This document shows, one piece after another, positions 34,239 to 43,853 of a stretch of 64,000 bases of DNA. Both the position numbers and the translations under genes were made by a program. The notes under the pieces were generated by a model that ran no database searches, had not been told where the DNA came from, and saw nothing but the letters and a program-made list of their open reading frames with translations. Positions within the stretch are counted from its first letter, which is position 1; each line of letters starts with the position of its first letter. The DNA is from Anaerovibrio sp. JC8. GTDB taxonomy: Bacteria > Bacillota > Negativicutes > Selenomonadales > Selenomonadaceae. The DNA is taken from positions 228,804 to 292,803 of the forward strand of contig NZ_ANBM01000005.1 of the NCBI RefSeq assembly GCF_002100115.1. The letters are read 5' to 3'.

Positions 34239-35471
34239 CTAGCCCTTTAGCCAGCGTGTGCAGGCCATAACCCGCTGATGCCGCAGCCATTCTCCCAGAG
34301 CCTTCCCCTGAACGCCCTCCGGGGCCATGTTTCCATCAATGGACAGCAGCACATCCCTAAGCTCTGTGTACCGCTCCAGATATGCCGGCAGCTGCCCATG
34401 GTCAGCCCTTATAATATGGCAAAAATCCTCCGGTGGAAGGTAGCTGGCCATCTTGTGCAAAAGCAAAATGAAATCCGTAATCTTTCCCGGCTTCTGCATA
34501 AGAGGTGCCCGCATATGCTCCTCAATCACCAGGGCCCCTGCCCTCATCCACAGATTTGAGAATTTTGCCCTTTCATTCCACCTTTTAAGGACATCCAGCC
34601 CCTTCTTTTCGTGATCGTAATGATGGGGCAGCATATCCTCCGGGGTAACCCCCTTTCCAATATCATGAACCAGGCCGGCAAACACAGCCACCACATTGTC
34701 CGTGGCTGCTGCCACCTTATCTGTCACCAGCATGGTGTGATTATAGGCATCCCCCTCCGGGTGGAAATCCACCGGCTGAGTCTTGCCGATAAGGGCGTAA
34801 ATTTCCGGAAACAGTGTTTCCAGCAGCTCTGCCCGTTTCAGCACCTGAAAGAACACCGATGGCTGCTTTGTTTCCAAAGCCCGCTTCAGCTCCCCCAGAA
34901 TACGCTCCGGCGGCTCACCCTTCAGCTCCTCCCGGCAGCCCTTCATGGCCTCAATAAGCTCATCAGACACAGAAAATCCCAGCTGGGTGGCCTGACGGGC
35001 AGCCCTCAGAGCCCGCACCGGGTCCTCGGAAAAATGCTCCGATACCGGCCGCAGAACCCTGTCCGCAATATCCTGACGCCCCCCGTACAGATCCACAATA
35101 TTCCCTGTCAGCACCTCCATGGCAATACTGTTCACCGTGGTATCCCGCCGATACAGGTCCTCCTCAATGGTAATATCCTCATCCGCCACTATATCAAAGC
35201 CCGTATAGCCGGCCCCCACCTTTTTTTCCTTTCGGGCAAAGGCCACCTCACAGCTCACATCATTTATTTTTACCAGAAAAACGGGAAAAGCGTTGCCTAT
35301 CAGCTTGGCCGACGGGAAACAGACCTCAAAGCTCTCCTTGGAAAGGCCCACCACCACATAATCCTTGTCATTTGGTTCCTTGCCCATGAGCCTGTCCCGG
35401 ACCCAGCCCCCCACTATATACAGGGTGCCTCCGGCCTCACCTATCTGTTGGGCAAATTCCTGTTCAGTCAT
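34239..35471 (-). CDS. cca: CCA tRNA nucleotidyltransferase with HD domain
   Basis: Class II nucleotidyltransferase that adds or repairs the 3' CCA end of tRNA. The head domain has LYIVGGWVRDRLMG and the catalytic Asp pair in NDKDYVVVG, followed by DLYGGRQDIADRVLR and DPVRALRAARQATQLGF. The C-terminal HD domain (VFAGLVHDIGKG, HHYDHEKKG) is like the E. coli enzyme, which has phosphatase activity. The length of 410 residues matches that type. A poly(A) polymerase-like role is less likely. Confidence 0.88.
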   Translation of the reverse strand: MTEQEFAQQIGEAGGTLYIVGGWVRDRLMGKEPNDKDYVVVGLSKESFEVCFPSAKLIGNAFPVFLVKINDVSCEVAFARKEKKVGAGYTGFDIVADEDITIEEDLYRRDTTVNSIAMEVLTGNIVDLYGGRQDIADRVLRPVSEHFSEDPVRALRAARQATQLGFSVSDELIEAMKGCREELKGEPPERILGELKRALETKQPSVFFQVLKRAELLETLFPEIYALIGKTQPVDFHPEGDAYNHTMLVTDKVAAATDNVVAVFAGLVHDIGKGVTPEDMLPHHYDHEKKGLDVLKRWNERAKFSNLWMRAGALVIEEHMRAPLMQKPGKITDFILLLHKMASYLPPEDFCHIIRADHGQLPAYLERYTELRDVLLSIDGNMAPEGVQGKALGEWLRHQRVMACTRWLKG

Positions 35472-35545
35472 CCATTCACCACCTCAGCCTTACTCTCTTT
35501 TAAAATTCGTTATTTTACCTACAAATCCTGCAAAAGCCCATCAAA

Positions 35546-35575
35546 AAACTGCTGCAACCAATGTCACAGCAGTTT
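35546..35575 (-). terminator. Terminator after thrB
   Basis: AAACTGCTG pairs with CAGCAGTTT across a 12-base loop, followed by TTTG on the minus strand. Confidence 0.75.
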
Positions 35576-35584
35576 GCTTTTCCA

Positions 35585-36499
35585 CTATATAAGCCGGGCG
35601 CCCTCTTTGTCAATGTCCAGTATCATGTAGGTGGACTCCACCTTGTTGTCCTTGAAGGCCCTCTGCATGGCCTCCGCCACCTTTACCTCGTTGTTGGTGG
35701 CAAGAGCCATCAGACACGGACCGGCACCGCTGAGGAATGCTCCCAGAGCCCCTTCCTTTTTGGCCGCCTTGAACACATCGTACATGCCCGGAATAAGCTC
35801 CGCCCGATAAGGCTGATGGAGAGCATCGTCAAAGGCATTCCGCAGAAAATGACGGCTTCCCTTTATAAGAGCTGCCACCATCATGGCCGTACTGCCAATA
35901 TTAATGATGGCATCCGCCCTGTCCACCTGCTTCGGCAGCACCTCTCTGGCCGCCTTGGTAGGCAGGAAGAAATCCGGCACCACAACCACCATTTTAAAGC
36001 GGATTTTCGGAATAAAGCGGAAGGTTTCCGGCCAGCCGTTTCTTACAGTGCTTATGGTCATGCCACCGAAAATAGCCGGTGCCACATTATCAGGGTGCCC
36101 CTCAATGTCCGTGGCAATTTTTAATAAATCACGGTTCTTCAGGGGATTTCCCAGGGCCTCATTGGCGGCCTTAATGCCGCCCACAATGGCTGTAGCACTG
36201 CTGCCCAGGCCACGGGATAAGGGAACCTTGTTGTCCATAACAATGCGGGCCCCTTTAAATTCATCAGCACAGCCCACCCGCTTCAGCACTCTTTGAATGG
36301 ACCGCCAGACAATATTACGGCCGTTCTTGGGGATATTCTCCGCCCCTTCGCCGTGAATTTCAATGTCCAGCACATCCTCCCTCAGCAGGGTAAGCTCCAA
36401 ATCATTGTAGCAGGAACAGGCTATGCCTAAAGTATCAAAGCCCGGCCCCAAATTCGCCGAAGTACCCGGAACTCTTACTTTAACTGTCTTTGCATCCAT
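35585..36499 (-). CDS. thrB: Homoserine kinase
   Basis: GHMP-family kinase that phosphorylates homoserine for threonine synthesis. VRVPGTSANLGPGFDTLGIA is the N-terminal signature; PLSRGLGSSATAIVGG is the ATP-binding loop and GAFLSGAGPCLMAL the C-terminal motif. The start at 36499 (MDAKTVKV) follows GGGGGG. The length is about 304 residues. It follows hom by 24 bases and ends the ACT-hom-thrB operon. Confidence 0.96.
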   Translation of the reverse strand: MDAKTVKVRVPGTSANLGPGFDTLGIACSCYNDLELTLLREDVLDIEIHGEGAENIPKNGRNIVWRSIQRVLKRVGCADEFKGARIVMDNKVPLSRGLGSSATAIVGGIKAANEALGNPLKNRDLLKIATDIEGHPDNVAPAIFGGMTISTVRNGWPETFRFIPKIRFKMVVVVPDFFLPTKAAREVLPKQVDRADAIINIGSTAMMVAALIKGSRHFLRNAFDDALHQPYRAELIPGMYDVFKAAKKEGALGAFLSGAGPCLMALATNNEVKVAEAMQRAFKDNKVESTYMILDIDKEGARLI

Positions 36500-36523
36500 A
36501 ACACTGCCCCCCAAGAATATTTA

Positions 36524-37813
36524 TCAGTCTCCCTCAACCCGAATAATATTGCAGATTTTATCCACAACAGAGAGACCGTTCAAAAGCTCTGCGGCTTTTT
36601 CAAGCTTTCTGTGCTTAACCACATGGGTAACCGCCACAATTTCCGCATGATTGTTTACCATACGGGTCTGAATTACCGACTTCAGGCTCACATCACTGTC
36701 ACCAAAGGCCGTGGCAATGGCCGCCAGAACGCCAGGCTCATCATCCACATGGAGGCGCACATAATAAGAAGATTCCGTATCAGCCAACGGGCACAGGGTC
36801 CGCTGGTTGTAGCAGGTGCAGCTGACCACAGCTGTATTGCCCGTCACAATGTTGCGGGCCACCGCTATAATATCCGCCAATACAGCAGAGGCTGTCGGCA
36901 GAGAACCGGCCCCCCGGCCGTAGAACATGGCATCCCCAATGGCATTTCCCCGAAGGAAAATGGCATTGAATACATCATTTACTGCCGCCAATGGATGGGT
37001 TGCAGGCAAAAATACAGGATGAACCCGTACATTAACGCCCTTGTCACCATAATCCTTGGCCACCGCCAACAGCTTGATAACATAATTCAGCTGCTTGGCA
37101 TAGGCAATATCAGCCGCCTCAATGGTGGTAATACCCTCCACGGAAACGCTGTCCAGATGGATTCTGGTATTAAAGGCAATGGAACCCAAAATAGCGGCCT
37201 TTCTGGCTGCATCAAGGCCCTCCACATCAGCCGCCGGATTTGCCTCGGCATATCCCTTGGCCTGGGCCTCCTTCAGCACCTCATCGTAGTCACTGCCATC
37301 CTGGGTCATCTTGGTCAGCATATAGTTGGTGGTGCCATTCACGATACCCATGATGGAGGTTATCTTATTGCCGGTCAGGCACTGCTTCAATGGAGTAATA
37401 ATAGGAATACCGCCGCCTACACTGGCCTCAAACATGAAGTCCACCTTGTGGGATTCAGCGGCAGAAAACAGGGTCTCTCCTGACTGGGCCACAGCATCCT
37501 TGTTGGCCGTTACCACATGCTTGCCGGCCTCCATGGCCTTCACCATGTATTCAAGAGCCGGATGAAGTCCCCCCATCAGCTCAACCACAATACTGATTTC
37601 AGGGTCATTTATGATGTCATCAATATTATCCGTAACCTTGATGCCCTCAAGATTTGCTCTCTTTTTGGCCAAATCCCGCACCAGGACGGTCTTGATGCCA
37701 ATTTCACAGCCTACACGCTGTTCAATGTCCTTAACATTTTTCTTTAAGACCTCAACGACCCCGGAGCCTACTGTACCGGAGCCCAACAGTCCGATCTGAA
37801 TTTTATTGCCCAT
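36524..37813 (-). CDS. hom: Homoserine dehydrogenase
   Basis: NAD(P)-dependent reduction of aspartate semialdehyde to homoserine, the branch point to threonine and methionine. GLLGSGTVGSGVVEVL is the Rossmann motif; VVTANKDAVAQSG, GIVNGTTNYMLTKM, GYAEANPAADVEGLDAARKAAIL and the ACT domain (~residue 350 on) complete the family order. The length of 429 residues is typical. It lies between the ACT protein and thrB. The ACT domain fits threonine feedback control. Confidence 0.97.
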   Translation of the reverse strand: MGNKIQIGLLGSGTVGSGVVEVLKKNVKDIEQRVGCEIGIKTVLVRDLAKKRANLEGIKVTDNIDDIINDPEISIVVELMGGLHPALEYMVKAMEAGKHVVTANKDAVAQSGETLFSAAESHKVDFMFEASVGGGIPIITPLKQCLTGNKITSIMGIVNGTTNYMLTKMTQDGSDYDEVLKEAQAKGYAEANPAADVEGLDAARKAAILGSIAFNTRIHLDSVSVEGITTIEAADIAYAKQLNYVIKLLAVAKDYGDKGVNVRVHPVFLPATHPLAAVNDVFNAIFLRGNAIGDAMFYGRGAGSLPTASAVLADIIAVARNIVTGNTAVVSCTCYNQRTLCPLADTESSYYVRLHVDDEPGVLAAIATAFGDSDVSLKSVIQTRMVNNHAEIVAVTHVVKHRKLEKAAELLNGLSVVDKICNIIRVEGD

Positions 37814-37831
37814 AAAGCCCTGTTACCCCTC

Positions 37832-38287
37832 TCACGCCTGAGCCTGACCAAGTACCTCTAATCTCTTAACGCCGTCAACCATGCGCAGCTTGTCAAGCAA
37901 AGCCTCCAAATCAACGGACAAATTCATGGTTTCGATGGAAATTGTTGCATTTGCCACACCCTGGAGAGGAATACCCTGATTGATGGTGAGGACGCTGCCG
38001 GAATCACTGGAAATAGTGTTCAGCACGCTGGAAAGAACACCCTTCTTGTGCTCCAGCAGAAAGGTCAGGGTAACGATCTTGTTCTGACTTGCCTCATAGA
38101 ACGGGAATACATAATCCTTATACTTGTAATATGCACTGCGGCTCAGCTCCATCTTCTCAACAGCCTCGTTGATGGTACGGGCATTGCCCCGCTTCAGCAT
38201 TTCCTTTACGCGAATTGTTTTCTTTATAGCTTCTGGTAAAATTTCTTCTCTAACAAGGAAAAATCCGCTTTTTTCTTTTGTAGTCAT
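37832..38287 (-). CDS. ACT-domain protein (PheB-like)
   Basis: Small regulatory protein with an N-terminal helical part (EEILPEAIKKTIRVKEMLKRGNARTINEAVEKM) and a C-terminal ACT domain (VTLTFLLEHKKGVLSSVLNTISSDSGSVLTINQ). The start at 38287 follows GGAGG; the earlier frame start lacks one. The length is 151 residues. It is the first gene of the hom-thrB operon, an order common in Firmicutes, so it probably senses an amino acid for this pathway. The ligand is unknown. Confidence 0.85.
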   Translation of the reverse strand: MTTKEKSGFFLVREEILPEAIKKTIRVKEMLKRGNARTINEAVEKMELSRSAYYKYKDYVFPFYEASQNKIVTLTFLLEHKKGVLSSVLNTISSDSGSVLTINQGIPLQGVANATISIETMNLSVDLEALLDKLRMVDGVKRLEVLGQAQA

Positions 38288-38337
38288 ATTTTTTCCTCCG
38301 TACACTATAAGTGGATATTTTTCTACGCACAAGAGAT

Positions 38338-38366
38338 ATTATACACTGTATCTCTAGGGATGACAA
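38338..38366 (-). promoter_or_regulatory. Promoter of the ACT-hom-thrB operon
   Basis: Minus-strand TTGTCA (38361-38366) and TATAAT (38338-38343) are exactly 17 bases apart, about 50 bases before the ACT gene start. Confidence 0.8.
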
Positions 38367-38393
38367 TAGTGTTTTCAATAAAAACGTAAAAAG

Positions 38394-38420
38394 GGGTATT
38401 CACCTTGCGTATGAATACCC
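38394..38420 (-). terminator. Terminator after plsY
   Basis: GGGTATTCA pairs with TGAATACCC across a 9-base loop, followed by CTTTTTACG on the minus strand. Confidence 0.85.
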
Positions 38421-38443
38421 TCTTTGTCTACATGTAAAATACA

Positions 38444-39037
38444 TTACTTTGCTGCCTTGATTTTGCTCTCCGTACCGTTCAGCAGCCGTTCAATATTGGA
38501 CTTGTGGCGATAGATGATAAATACGGCTGCCAAAGCACCAAAGCCGGTGTAAACCATCGGCATATCGAAAATATAGGACAGAACCGGCACCATGGCCGCA
38601 CCCACGATGGAGCCCAGAGATACATAACGGGTCACAAAAACGATGGCCAGCCATACCAGGAAAACGATTACAGCGATTATTGGCATAAGCATAATCAGAA
38701 CCCCAAGGCCCGTGGACACGCTCTTGCCCCCCTTGAACTTCAGGAAAATGGACCAGGAATGGCCTACCACTGCCAAAATACCGCACAGCACCCCATACTC
38801 AGGAGCACCGGCATAAAACAGGCCCAGACCGGCTCCCAAAAAGCCCTTCAGCATATCCAGCACAAAAATACAGATACCCGCCGGCTTGCCGATGGTGCGC
38901 CAGGCGTTGGTGGCACCAATATTCCCGCTGCCATGCTCTCTGAGGTCCACACCCCATACAGCCTTGCCCAAAATAAGGCCGTTGGGGATGGAACCAATAA
39001 GATAGCTTGCTACACATGCAATAATCAGCTCTAACAT
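38444..39037 (-). CDS. plsY: Acyl-phosphate:glycerol-3-phosphate acyltransferase PlsY
   Basis: Integral membrane enzyme for the first acylation of glycerol 3-phosphate, using acyl phosphate. LIGSIPNGLILGK, HGSGNIGATNAWRTIG and HSWSIFLKFKGGKSVSTGLG are the three conserved PlsY segments. Five membrane helices are likely in 197 residues. Its ATG overlaps the der stop codon, so der and plsY are coupled. The second acylation enzyme, PlsC, is encoded 5 kb away. Confidence 0.95.
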   Translation of the reverse strand: MLELIIACVASYLIGSIPNGLILGKAVWGVDLREHGSGNIGATNAWRTIGKPAGICIFVLDMLKGFLGAGLGLFYAGAPEYGVLCGILAVVGHSWSIFLKFKGGKSVSTGLGVLIMLMPIIAVIVFLVWLAIVFVTRYVSLGSIVGAAMVPVLSYIFDMPMVYTGFGALAAVFIIYRHKSNIERLLNGTESKIKAAK

Positions 39038-40368
39038 CAGATATCCTCCTCTTCCTTACGGCCGCGTACAATGAGCTTCAATGGAGTACCCTCAAAGCCG
39101 AAGCTCTCACGAAGGCGGTTCTCCAAAAATCTCAGATAGGAGAAATGCATCAATTCAGGGTCATTAACAAAGACAATGAACTTAGGCGGGCAAATATCCG
39201 CCTGGGTCATGAAGTAAATCTTCAGCTGCTTGCCCCTATGGGATGGCGGTGGATTTACGGACACCGCATCACGGATCAACTCATTGAGGACACTGGTCTG
39301 AATACGCATGGACTGCTGGTCAGCCACGTATTTTACCAGCTCGGTAATACGCGGAATACGCTGATGGGTCAGGGCGGAGGTATAGAGAACCGGCGCATAC
39401 TGCAGGAAGCCCAGCTCATCACGCAAATCCTCAGTAAAGCGCAGGGTGGACTTGTCATCCTTGTCCGGGAAAATATCCCACTTGTTGACGATAATCACAA
39501 CACCCTTGCCGGACTCATGGGCATAGCCCGCAATCTTCTTGTCCTGCTCCGTGATGCCCTCAAAGGCATTGATAACCATCAGCACCACATCGGCCCGGTC
39601 CACGGCCCTAAGGGAACGCATTACGCTGTAGCGCTCCACGGCCTCGTCAATCTTGCCCTTGCGGCGCATACCGGCTGTATCTATGAGCATAAACTTGTTG
39701 CCATCAGATACAAAATGGGTATCAATGGCATCACGGGTGGTGCCGGCTATATCGCTGACAATAACCCGCTCCTCACCAATTAAGGCATTTACAATGGAAG
39801 ATTTTCCAACATTTGGACGGCCAATAACCGCAATGCTGATTTCATCCTCTTCCTTTTCCTCCTCGTCATTCTGTGGGAAGGACTCTACCACTGCATCCAG
39901 CAGATCGCCCAGCCCCAGGGCATTGGAGGCAGAAATACCGATAGGGTCACCCAGACCCAGATTGTAGAACTCGTAGATATTGGCCTCCAGCTGAGGGCTG
40001 TCGATCTTATTAATGGCCAATACCACCGGCTTCTTGGCGGAACGCAGCATATGTCCCACCTCTTCATCGGCGGAGGTCAGGCCTACACGGCCATCCACCA
40101 CAAATACAATAACATCCGCCTCAGCCATGGCAATCTTGGCCTGCTGACGCATGGAGCGGAGAATCTGGTCACTTTCATCAAACTCAATACCGCCGGTATC
40201 AATCATGGTAAAGGTATGATTGAGCCATTCAGCGTCCATATATATGCGGTCACGGGTAACACCTGGCATATCGTCAACGATGGATACCCGACGCTTGCCA
40301 ATCTGGTTAAATAAAGTGGACTTGCCCACATTCGGGCGTCCCACAATAGCTACTATAGGCTTACTCAT
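39037..40368 (-). CDS. der: Ribosome-assembly GTPase Der (EngA)
   Basis: Double GTPase needed for 50S subunit maturation. The first G domain has GRPNVGKSTLFN, DTGGI and NKID; the second has GRPNVGKSSIVNAL, DTAGM and NKWD. A KH-like domain with VNPPPSHRGKQLKIYFMTQ ends the protein. The start at 40368 follows GGAGG and gives 443 residues. It overlaps the DUF512 gene by 8 bases. Confidence 0.97.
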   Translation of the reverse strand: MSKPIVAIVGRPNVGKSTLFNQIGKRRVSIVDDMPGVTRDRIYMDAEWLNHTFTMIDTGGIEFDESDQILRSMRQQAKIAMAEADVIVFVVDGRVGLTSADEEVGHMLRSAKKPVVLAINKIDSPQLEANIYEFYNLGLGDPIGISASNALGLGDLLDAVVESFPQNDEEEKEEDEISIAVIGRPNVGKSSIVNALIGEERVIVSDIAGTTRDAIDTHFVSDGNKFMLIDTAGMRRKGKIDEAVERYSVMRSLRAVDRADVVLMVINAFEGITEQDKKIAGYAHESGKGVVIIVNKWDIFPDKDDKSTLRFTEDLRDELGFLQYAPVLYTSALTHQRIPRITELVKYVADQQSMRIQTSVLNELIRDAVSVNPPPSHRGKQLKIYFMTQADICPPKFIVFVNDPELMHFSYLRFLENRLRESFGFEGTPLKLIVRGRKEEEDI

Positions 40369-41764
40369 TGTTGTGGCCTCCTCTCTTGGTATATGCAGCA
40401 TTACTCTGCCACATATAAGCAGCTGCCTCACCATTCACTCCCTGATAATTGAGAAAATCCGTCAACGCCATAAAATAATCCTTGCCGTCTCCAACGGTTT
40501 CCATCCGCCCAGGGAACCAGCCCTTGAACTCATCCAGGGAAACATCATCCAAAAATATATTATCGCCAGCCCGGAGAGCCGACTCCGGTATCAAAATACC
40601 GTCAAATTCCTCATTTAAAGCATCCATGGCACTTTTCATATCATGGGCCGTCAGCAGCCCCGATACATTTACAGTAGTGCCAAAATGGTTGTTTGGCACC
40701 GGCACTATGGTCACTTCCAGATTGTCCACCGCCAGCTCATCCGCCAGCTTTCTGAACATAGGCGCCACAGCAGTGCCGGTCATTACCGCCAGCCGCAGCC
40801 TTTTTCCATAGCCCACCGATGGAGCATCCAGCTCCTGACGGGCAGCAGAAAACTCCTCCATGAAGTTTCGGGCCAGCCCAATGCCATTATCCAGCTGTGG
40901 GAATCCATCATAGACTTCGGCAGGCGGCACTTCTTTTCCTGCCAGGAAGTAAAATTCATCACCTAAATACACAAAGGTGCGGCCAGTGGTTTCCCGCTCC
41001 TGCTTCTGGAACTTTTCCACCTGCTCAATAACCCGCAAAGCACTTTCCTTGTCAAAGCCCTTTAAAGGATAGCGGTCCTTACGGAATTTGGTCAAGCCCA
41101 CCGGCACAATGGCCATGGACAAGGCATGGGGCTTCCGGGCCAGAATATCCCGAATGGAACGATCCAGCTCCGGACCATCATTAAGGTCACGGCACAGCAC
41201 TATCTGGGTGTGGTACTCCACCTCGGCCTCCTCCAGCTTGTCCAGCTGGCTCATGAGGTTGCCGGCGGTCTTGCACCGCAGTATCTGGCTTCTGAGCTCA
41301 GGATTCGTACACTGAACCGATACAAACAGCGGGGACAGATGATACTGCTTTATACGCTTAAAATCATTGTCCACCATGTTGGTCATGGTGACGAAATTGC
41401 CATACAAAAATGACAGACGATAGTCGTCATCCTTTATATTCAAAGAATCACGCATGCCGGGAGCCACCTGGTCCACAAAGCAGAAGTAGCAGTTGTTGGC
41501 GCACTTGCGGATGCCGTCAAAAACAGCGGACTCAAACTCCACTCCCAGCTCCTCGTCGTAATCCTTGTCAAATTCCAGCATTTCCTGATCGCCATTTTCA
41601 TGCTCGATCAGCATATCTATTTCTTCATCGGCGAAGGCAAAGCTAAGGTCGATAATGTCCCGGAGCTTCATGCCATTCACTTCGATTATTTTATCTCCAG
41701 GAACCAGCTCCAGCTCTTCCGCCAGACTGCCAGGCTCCACGGACAATATTTTACCGTAGCCCAT
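40361..41764 (-). CDS. DUF512 radical SAM-like protein with PDZ domain
   Basis: The 467-residue protein has an N-terminal PDZ-like domain (KILSVEPGSLAEELELVPGDKIIEVNG), then CANNCYFCFVDQ, a CxxxCxxC cluster motif followed by MRDSLNIKDDDYRLSFLYGNFVTMTN as in this family. The C-terminal DUF512 domain covers about residues 280-430. In Firmicutes and Cyanobacteria the family commonly lies beside der, as here. A radical SAM reaction is likely, but the substrate is unknown. An AAAGGAG site precedes the ATG. Confidence 0.88.
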   Translation of the reverse strand: MGYGKILSVEPGSLAEELELVPGDKIIEVNGMKLRDIIDLSFAFADEEIDMLIEHENGDQEMLEFDKDYDEELGVEFESAVFDGIRKCANNCYFCFVDQVAPGMRDSLNIKDDDYRLSFLYGNFVTMTNMVDNDFKRIKQYHLSPLFVSVQCTNPELRSQILRCKTAGNLMSQLDKLEEAEVEYHTQIVLCRDLNDGPELDRSIRDILARKPHALSMAIVPVGLTKFRKDRYPLKGFDKESALRVIEQVEKFQKQERETTGRTFVYLGDEFYFLAGKEVPPAEVYDGFPQLDNGIGLARNFMEEFSAARQELDAPSVGYGKRLRLAVMTGTAVAPMFRKLADELAVDNLEVTIVPVPNNHFGTTVNVSGLLTAHDMKSAMDALNEEFDGILIPESALRAGDNIFLDDVSLDEFKGWFPGRMETVGDGKDYFMALTDFLNYQGVNGEAAAYMWQSNAAYTKRGGHNNE

Positions 41765-41821
41765 ACATTCTCCTTTGCTTAATTTTCACAAGATTTACAC
41801 TATCCGTAAAAACTGTAAATA

Positions 41822-41845
41822 GGGAGTGATGTAACCATCACTCCC
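41822..41845 (-). terminator. Terminator after rpsA
   Basis: GGGAGTGATG pairs perfectly with CATCACTCCC around a 4-base loop, followed by TATTTACAGTTTTT on the minus strand. Confidence 0.85.
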
Positions 41846-41891
41846 CAGAATTTGTTCATTATACAGTTAAAGCCAATGGCCTTGAGTAAAA

Positions 41892-42974
41892 TTACTCAGC
41901 CTCGTTGGACTCGCCAGCCTGCTTAATGCTGAGAGAAATGCGCTTTCTTTCAACATCGATGTTCAGAATCTTAACAGTAACCTGGTCGCCAATAGCAACT
42001 ACCTCATCAGCGCTCTTGATGCGTCTGTCAGCCAGCTCACCCATAGGAATGAGACCATCAAGGCCCTGCTCAATACGCATGAATGCACCGAAAGCCTTCA
42101 GGCCAACGATCTCACCGGAGATAACATCACCGGCATTGTACTTCTCAGCCTTAACTACCCATGGATCTGGCATGGTGTCCTTAACGCTCAGGGAAATACG
42201 AACCTTGCCGTCCTCGGACTCAGCAATGCTCTTAATCTTAACGTCAAGCTCCTGACCCTCTTCCAGTACATCTGCAGGATCCTTAACACGGTTCCAGGAG
42301 AGGTCGGAAATGTGAACCAGACCATCGATACCACCGATATCAATGAATGCACCGTAGTTAACCAGACGCTTAACAGTACCCTTAACTACATCGCCTTCCT
42401 TAACGTTCTCCAGCCAGGACTTGAGCTCAGTCTCAAGAAGCTGACGACGGGAGAGAACCAGACGCTGCTTGGTAGGATCGAGATCAATAGGAACAACCTT
42501 TACAGTCTGGCCAACATACTTGGACAGATCCTTAACGAAGTTCAGCTCAATCTGGGATGCAGGGATGAATGCACGAACACCAAGTGCACGGGCAACCAAA
42601 CCACCCTTAACAACCTGAGTAATCTCAGCCTCGATAGGCTCAGCCTTCTCAACGATGCCATCCAGCTCCTTCCAGGATGCCAGACGGTCAGCCTTTACCT
42701 TGGAAACAGTAAGACCGTTCTCGCCACCCTTGGCAACAACCAGAACCTCAATAACATCGTCAACCTTAACAATGTCCTTTGCAGACTCAGGAGCTGGCTC
42801 AGCAAGCTCGAACTTGGAAATTGGAACATCGTTCTTGTTGCCCTGGATGTTAACGATTGCTTCGCTATCATTTACAGCAACAACTGTAGCCTTAACTAAA
42901 TCGCGCTCATGTATCTCCTTCATAGAATCTTCTGCTGCTAACCAAGCTTCCATTGAATTCATTTCTTCTGACAC
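41892..42974 (-). CDS. rpsA: Ribosomal protein S1-like protein (four S1 domains)
   Basis: RNA-binding protein with four S1 domains in 360 residues. The best-conserved ones are in EGDVVKGTVKRLVNYGAFIDIGGIDGLVHISDLSW and AGDVISGEIVGLKAFGAFMRIEQGLDGLIPMGEL. This is the Firmicute S1 size, shorter than the six-domain E. coli protein. The start is GTG at 42974, 10 bases after AGGAGG and inside the 3' end of ispH. The ispH-rpsA linkage is typical of Clostridia and Negativicutes, where the two are sometimes fused. Confidence 0.93.
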   Translation of the reverse strand: MSEEMNSMEAWLAAEDSMKEIHERDLVKATVVAVNDSEAIVNIQGNKNDVPISKFELAEPAPESAKDIVKVDDVIEVLVVAKGGENGLTVSKVKADRLASWKELDGIVEKAEPIEAEITQVVKGGLVARALGVRAFIPASQIELNFVKDLSKYVGQTVKVVPIDLDPTKQRLVLSRRQLLETELKSWLENVKEGDVVKGTVKRLVNYGAFIDIGGIDGLVHISDLSWNRVKDPADVLEEGQELDVKIKSIAESEDGKVRISLSVKDTMPDPWVVKAEKYNAGDVISGEIVGLKAFGAFMRIEQGLDGLIPMGELADRRIKSADEVVAIGDQVTVKILNIDVERKRISLSIKQAGESNEAE

Positions 42975-43786
42975 TTTTTATAAACCTCCTTGATAATCCA
43001 GTCCGGCGTAGAAGCACCGGCTGTGATACCAATTTTTTTAATTTTATCAAACCACTCGTCACGAAGCTCATCTGCTGTTTCGATATGGTAAGTTTTGCAT
43101 TTATCACTGCAAAGCTGAGCCAGCCTTGTAGTGTTGGCGCTGTTTTTGCCGCCAATAACCAGCATAAGGTCAACCTCACCCGCCAGCTTTATGGCTGATG
43201 ACTGACGTTGGTCTGTTGCTGTGCAGATAGTTCTCAAATATTTTATATCATTTGACTTGTCAATAAGTCTTTCAGCAATCTGCTTAAATTTAGACACGGA
43301 GAAGGTAGTCTGTGCTACCACGCCAAGCTTTCCATACCTTGGTAAAGCCTCGGCCTCTTCTTCCGTTTCAATAGCTACGGCGCCTTCACCGGCCCATTCG
43401 ATAATACTCCTTACCTCCGGGTGGTGCTTTTCACCGATGATAACTACCTGATACCCCTCATCAGCAAGCATCTTGGCCGATGACTGGGCCTTACGGACAT
43501 GCGGACAGGTGGCATCAACCATATTCAACCCCATGGCCTCAATCCGCTCATATATGGCAGGGCCTACACCGTGGGACCGGATAATAATGGTCCCCCCCTT
43601 GACTTCATCCAGGGAGTTCACCGTTCCTACGCCATTCTCCGCAAGCTTTGCAACCATCTGGGGATTATGGATAATCGGTCCAAGGGTGTTGGTCACCTGA
43701 CCGGGAACCGCTGAATCTTCTGCCAGCTGAATGGCCCGCTTTACTCCATAGCAAAAGCCCAAATTGTCTGCAAGGATTACTTCCAT
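42959..43786 (-). CDS. ispH: 4-hydroxy-3-methylbut-2-enyl diphosphate reductase IspH
   Basis: Last enzyme of the MEP isoprenoid pathway, a 4Fe-4S reductase. The cluster cysteines are in LGFCYGVKRA, VDATCPHV and LRTICTATDQRQ. IIRSHGVGP and VIGGKNSANTTRL are further family segments. The length of 275 residues is normal. An AAGGTG site precedes the ATG. It overlaps rpsA by 16 bases, so the two are translationally linked. Confidence 0.96.
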   Translation of the reverse strand: MEVILADNLGFCYGVKRAIQLAEDSAVPGQVTNTLGPIIHNPQMVAKLAENGVGTVNSLDEVKGGTIIIRSHGVGPAIYERIEAMGLNMVDATCPHVRKAQSSAKMLADEGYQVVIIGEKHHPEVRSIIEWAGEGAVAIETEEEAEALPRYGKLGVVAQTTFSVSKFKQIAERLIDKSNDIKYLRTICTATDQRQSSAIKLAGEVDLMLVIGGKNSANTTRLAQLCSDKCKTYHIETADELRDEWFDKIKKIGITAGASTPDWIIKEVYKKCQKK

Positions 43787-43853
43787 AACATATCACCTTG
43801 TATGCTGATTAATATGATTTGTCCAACATACCCACACATTATATCATTATTTT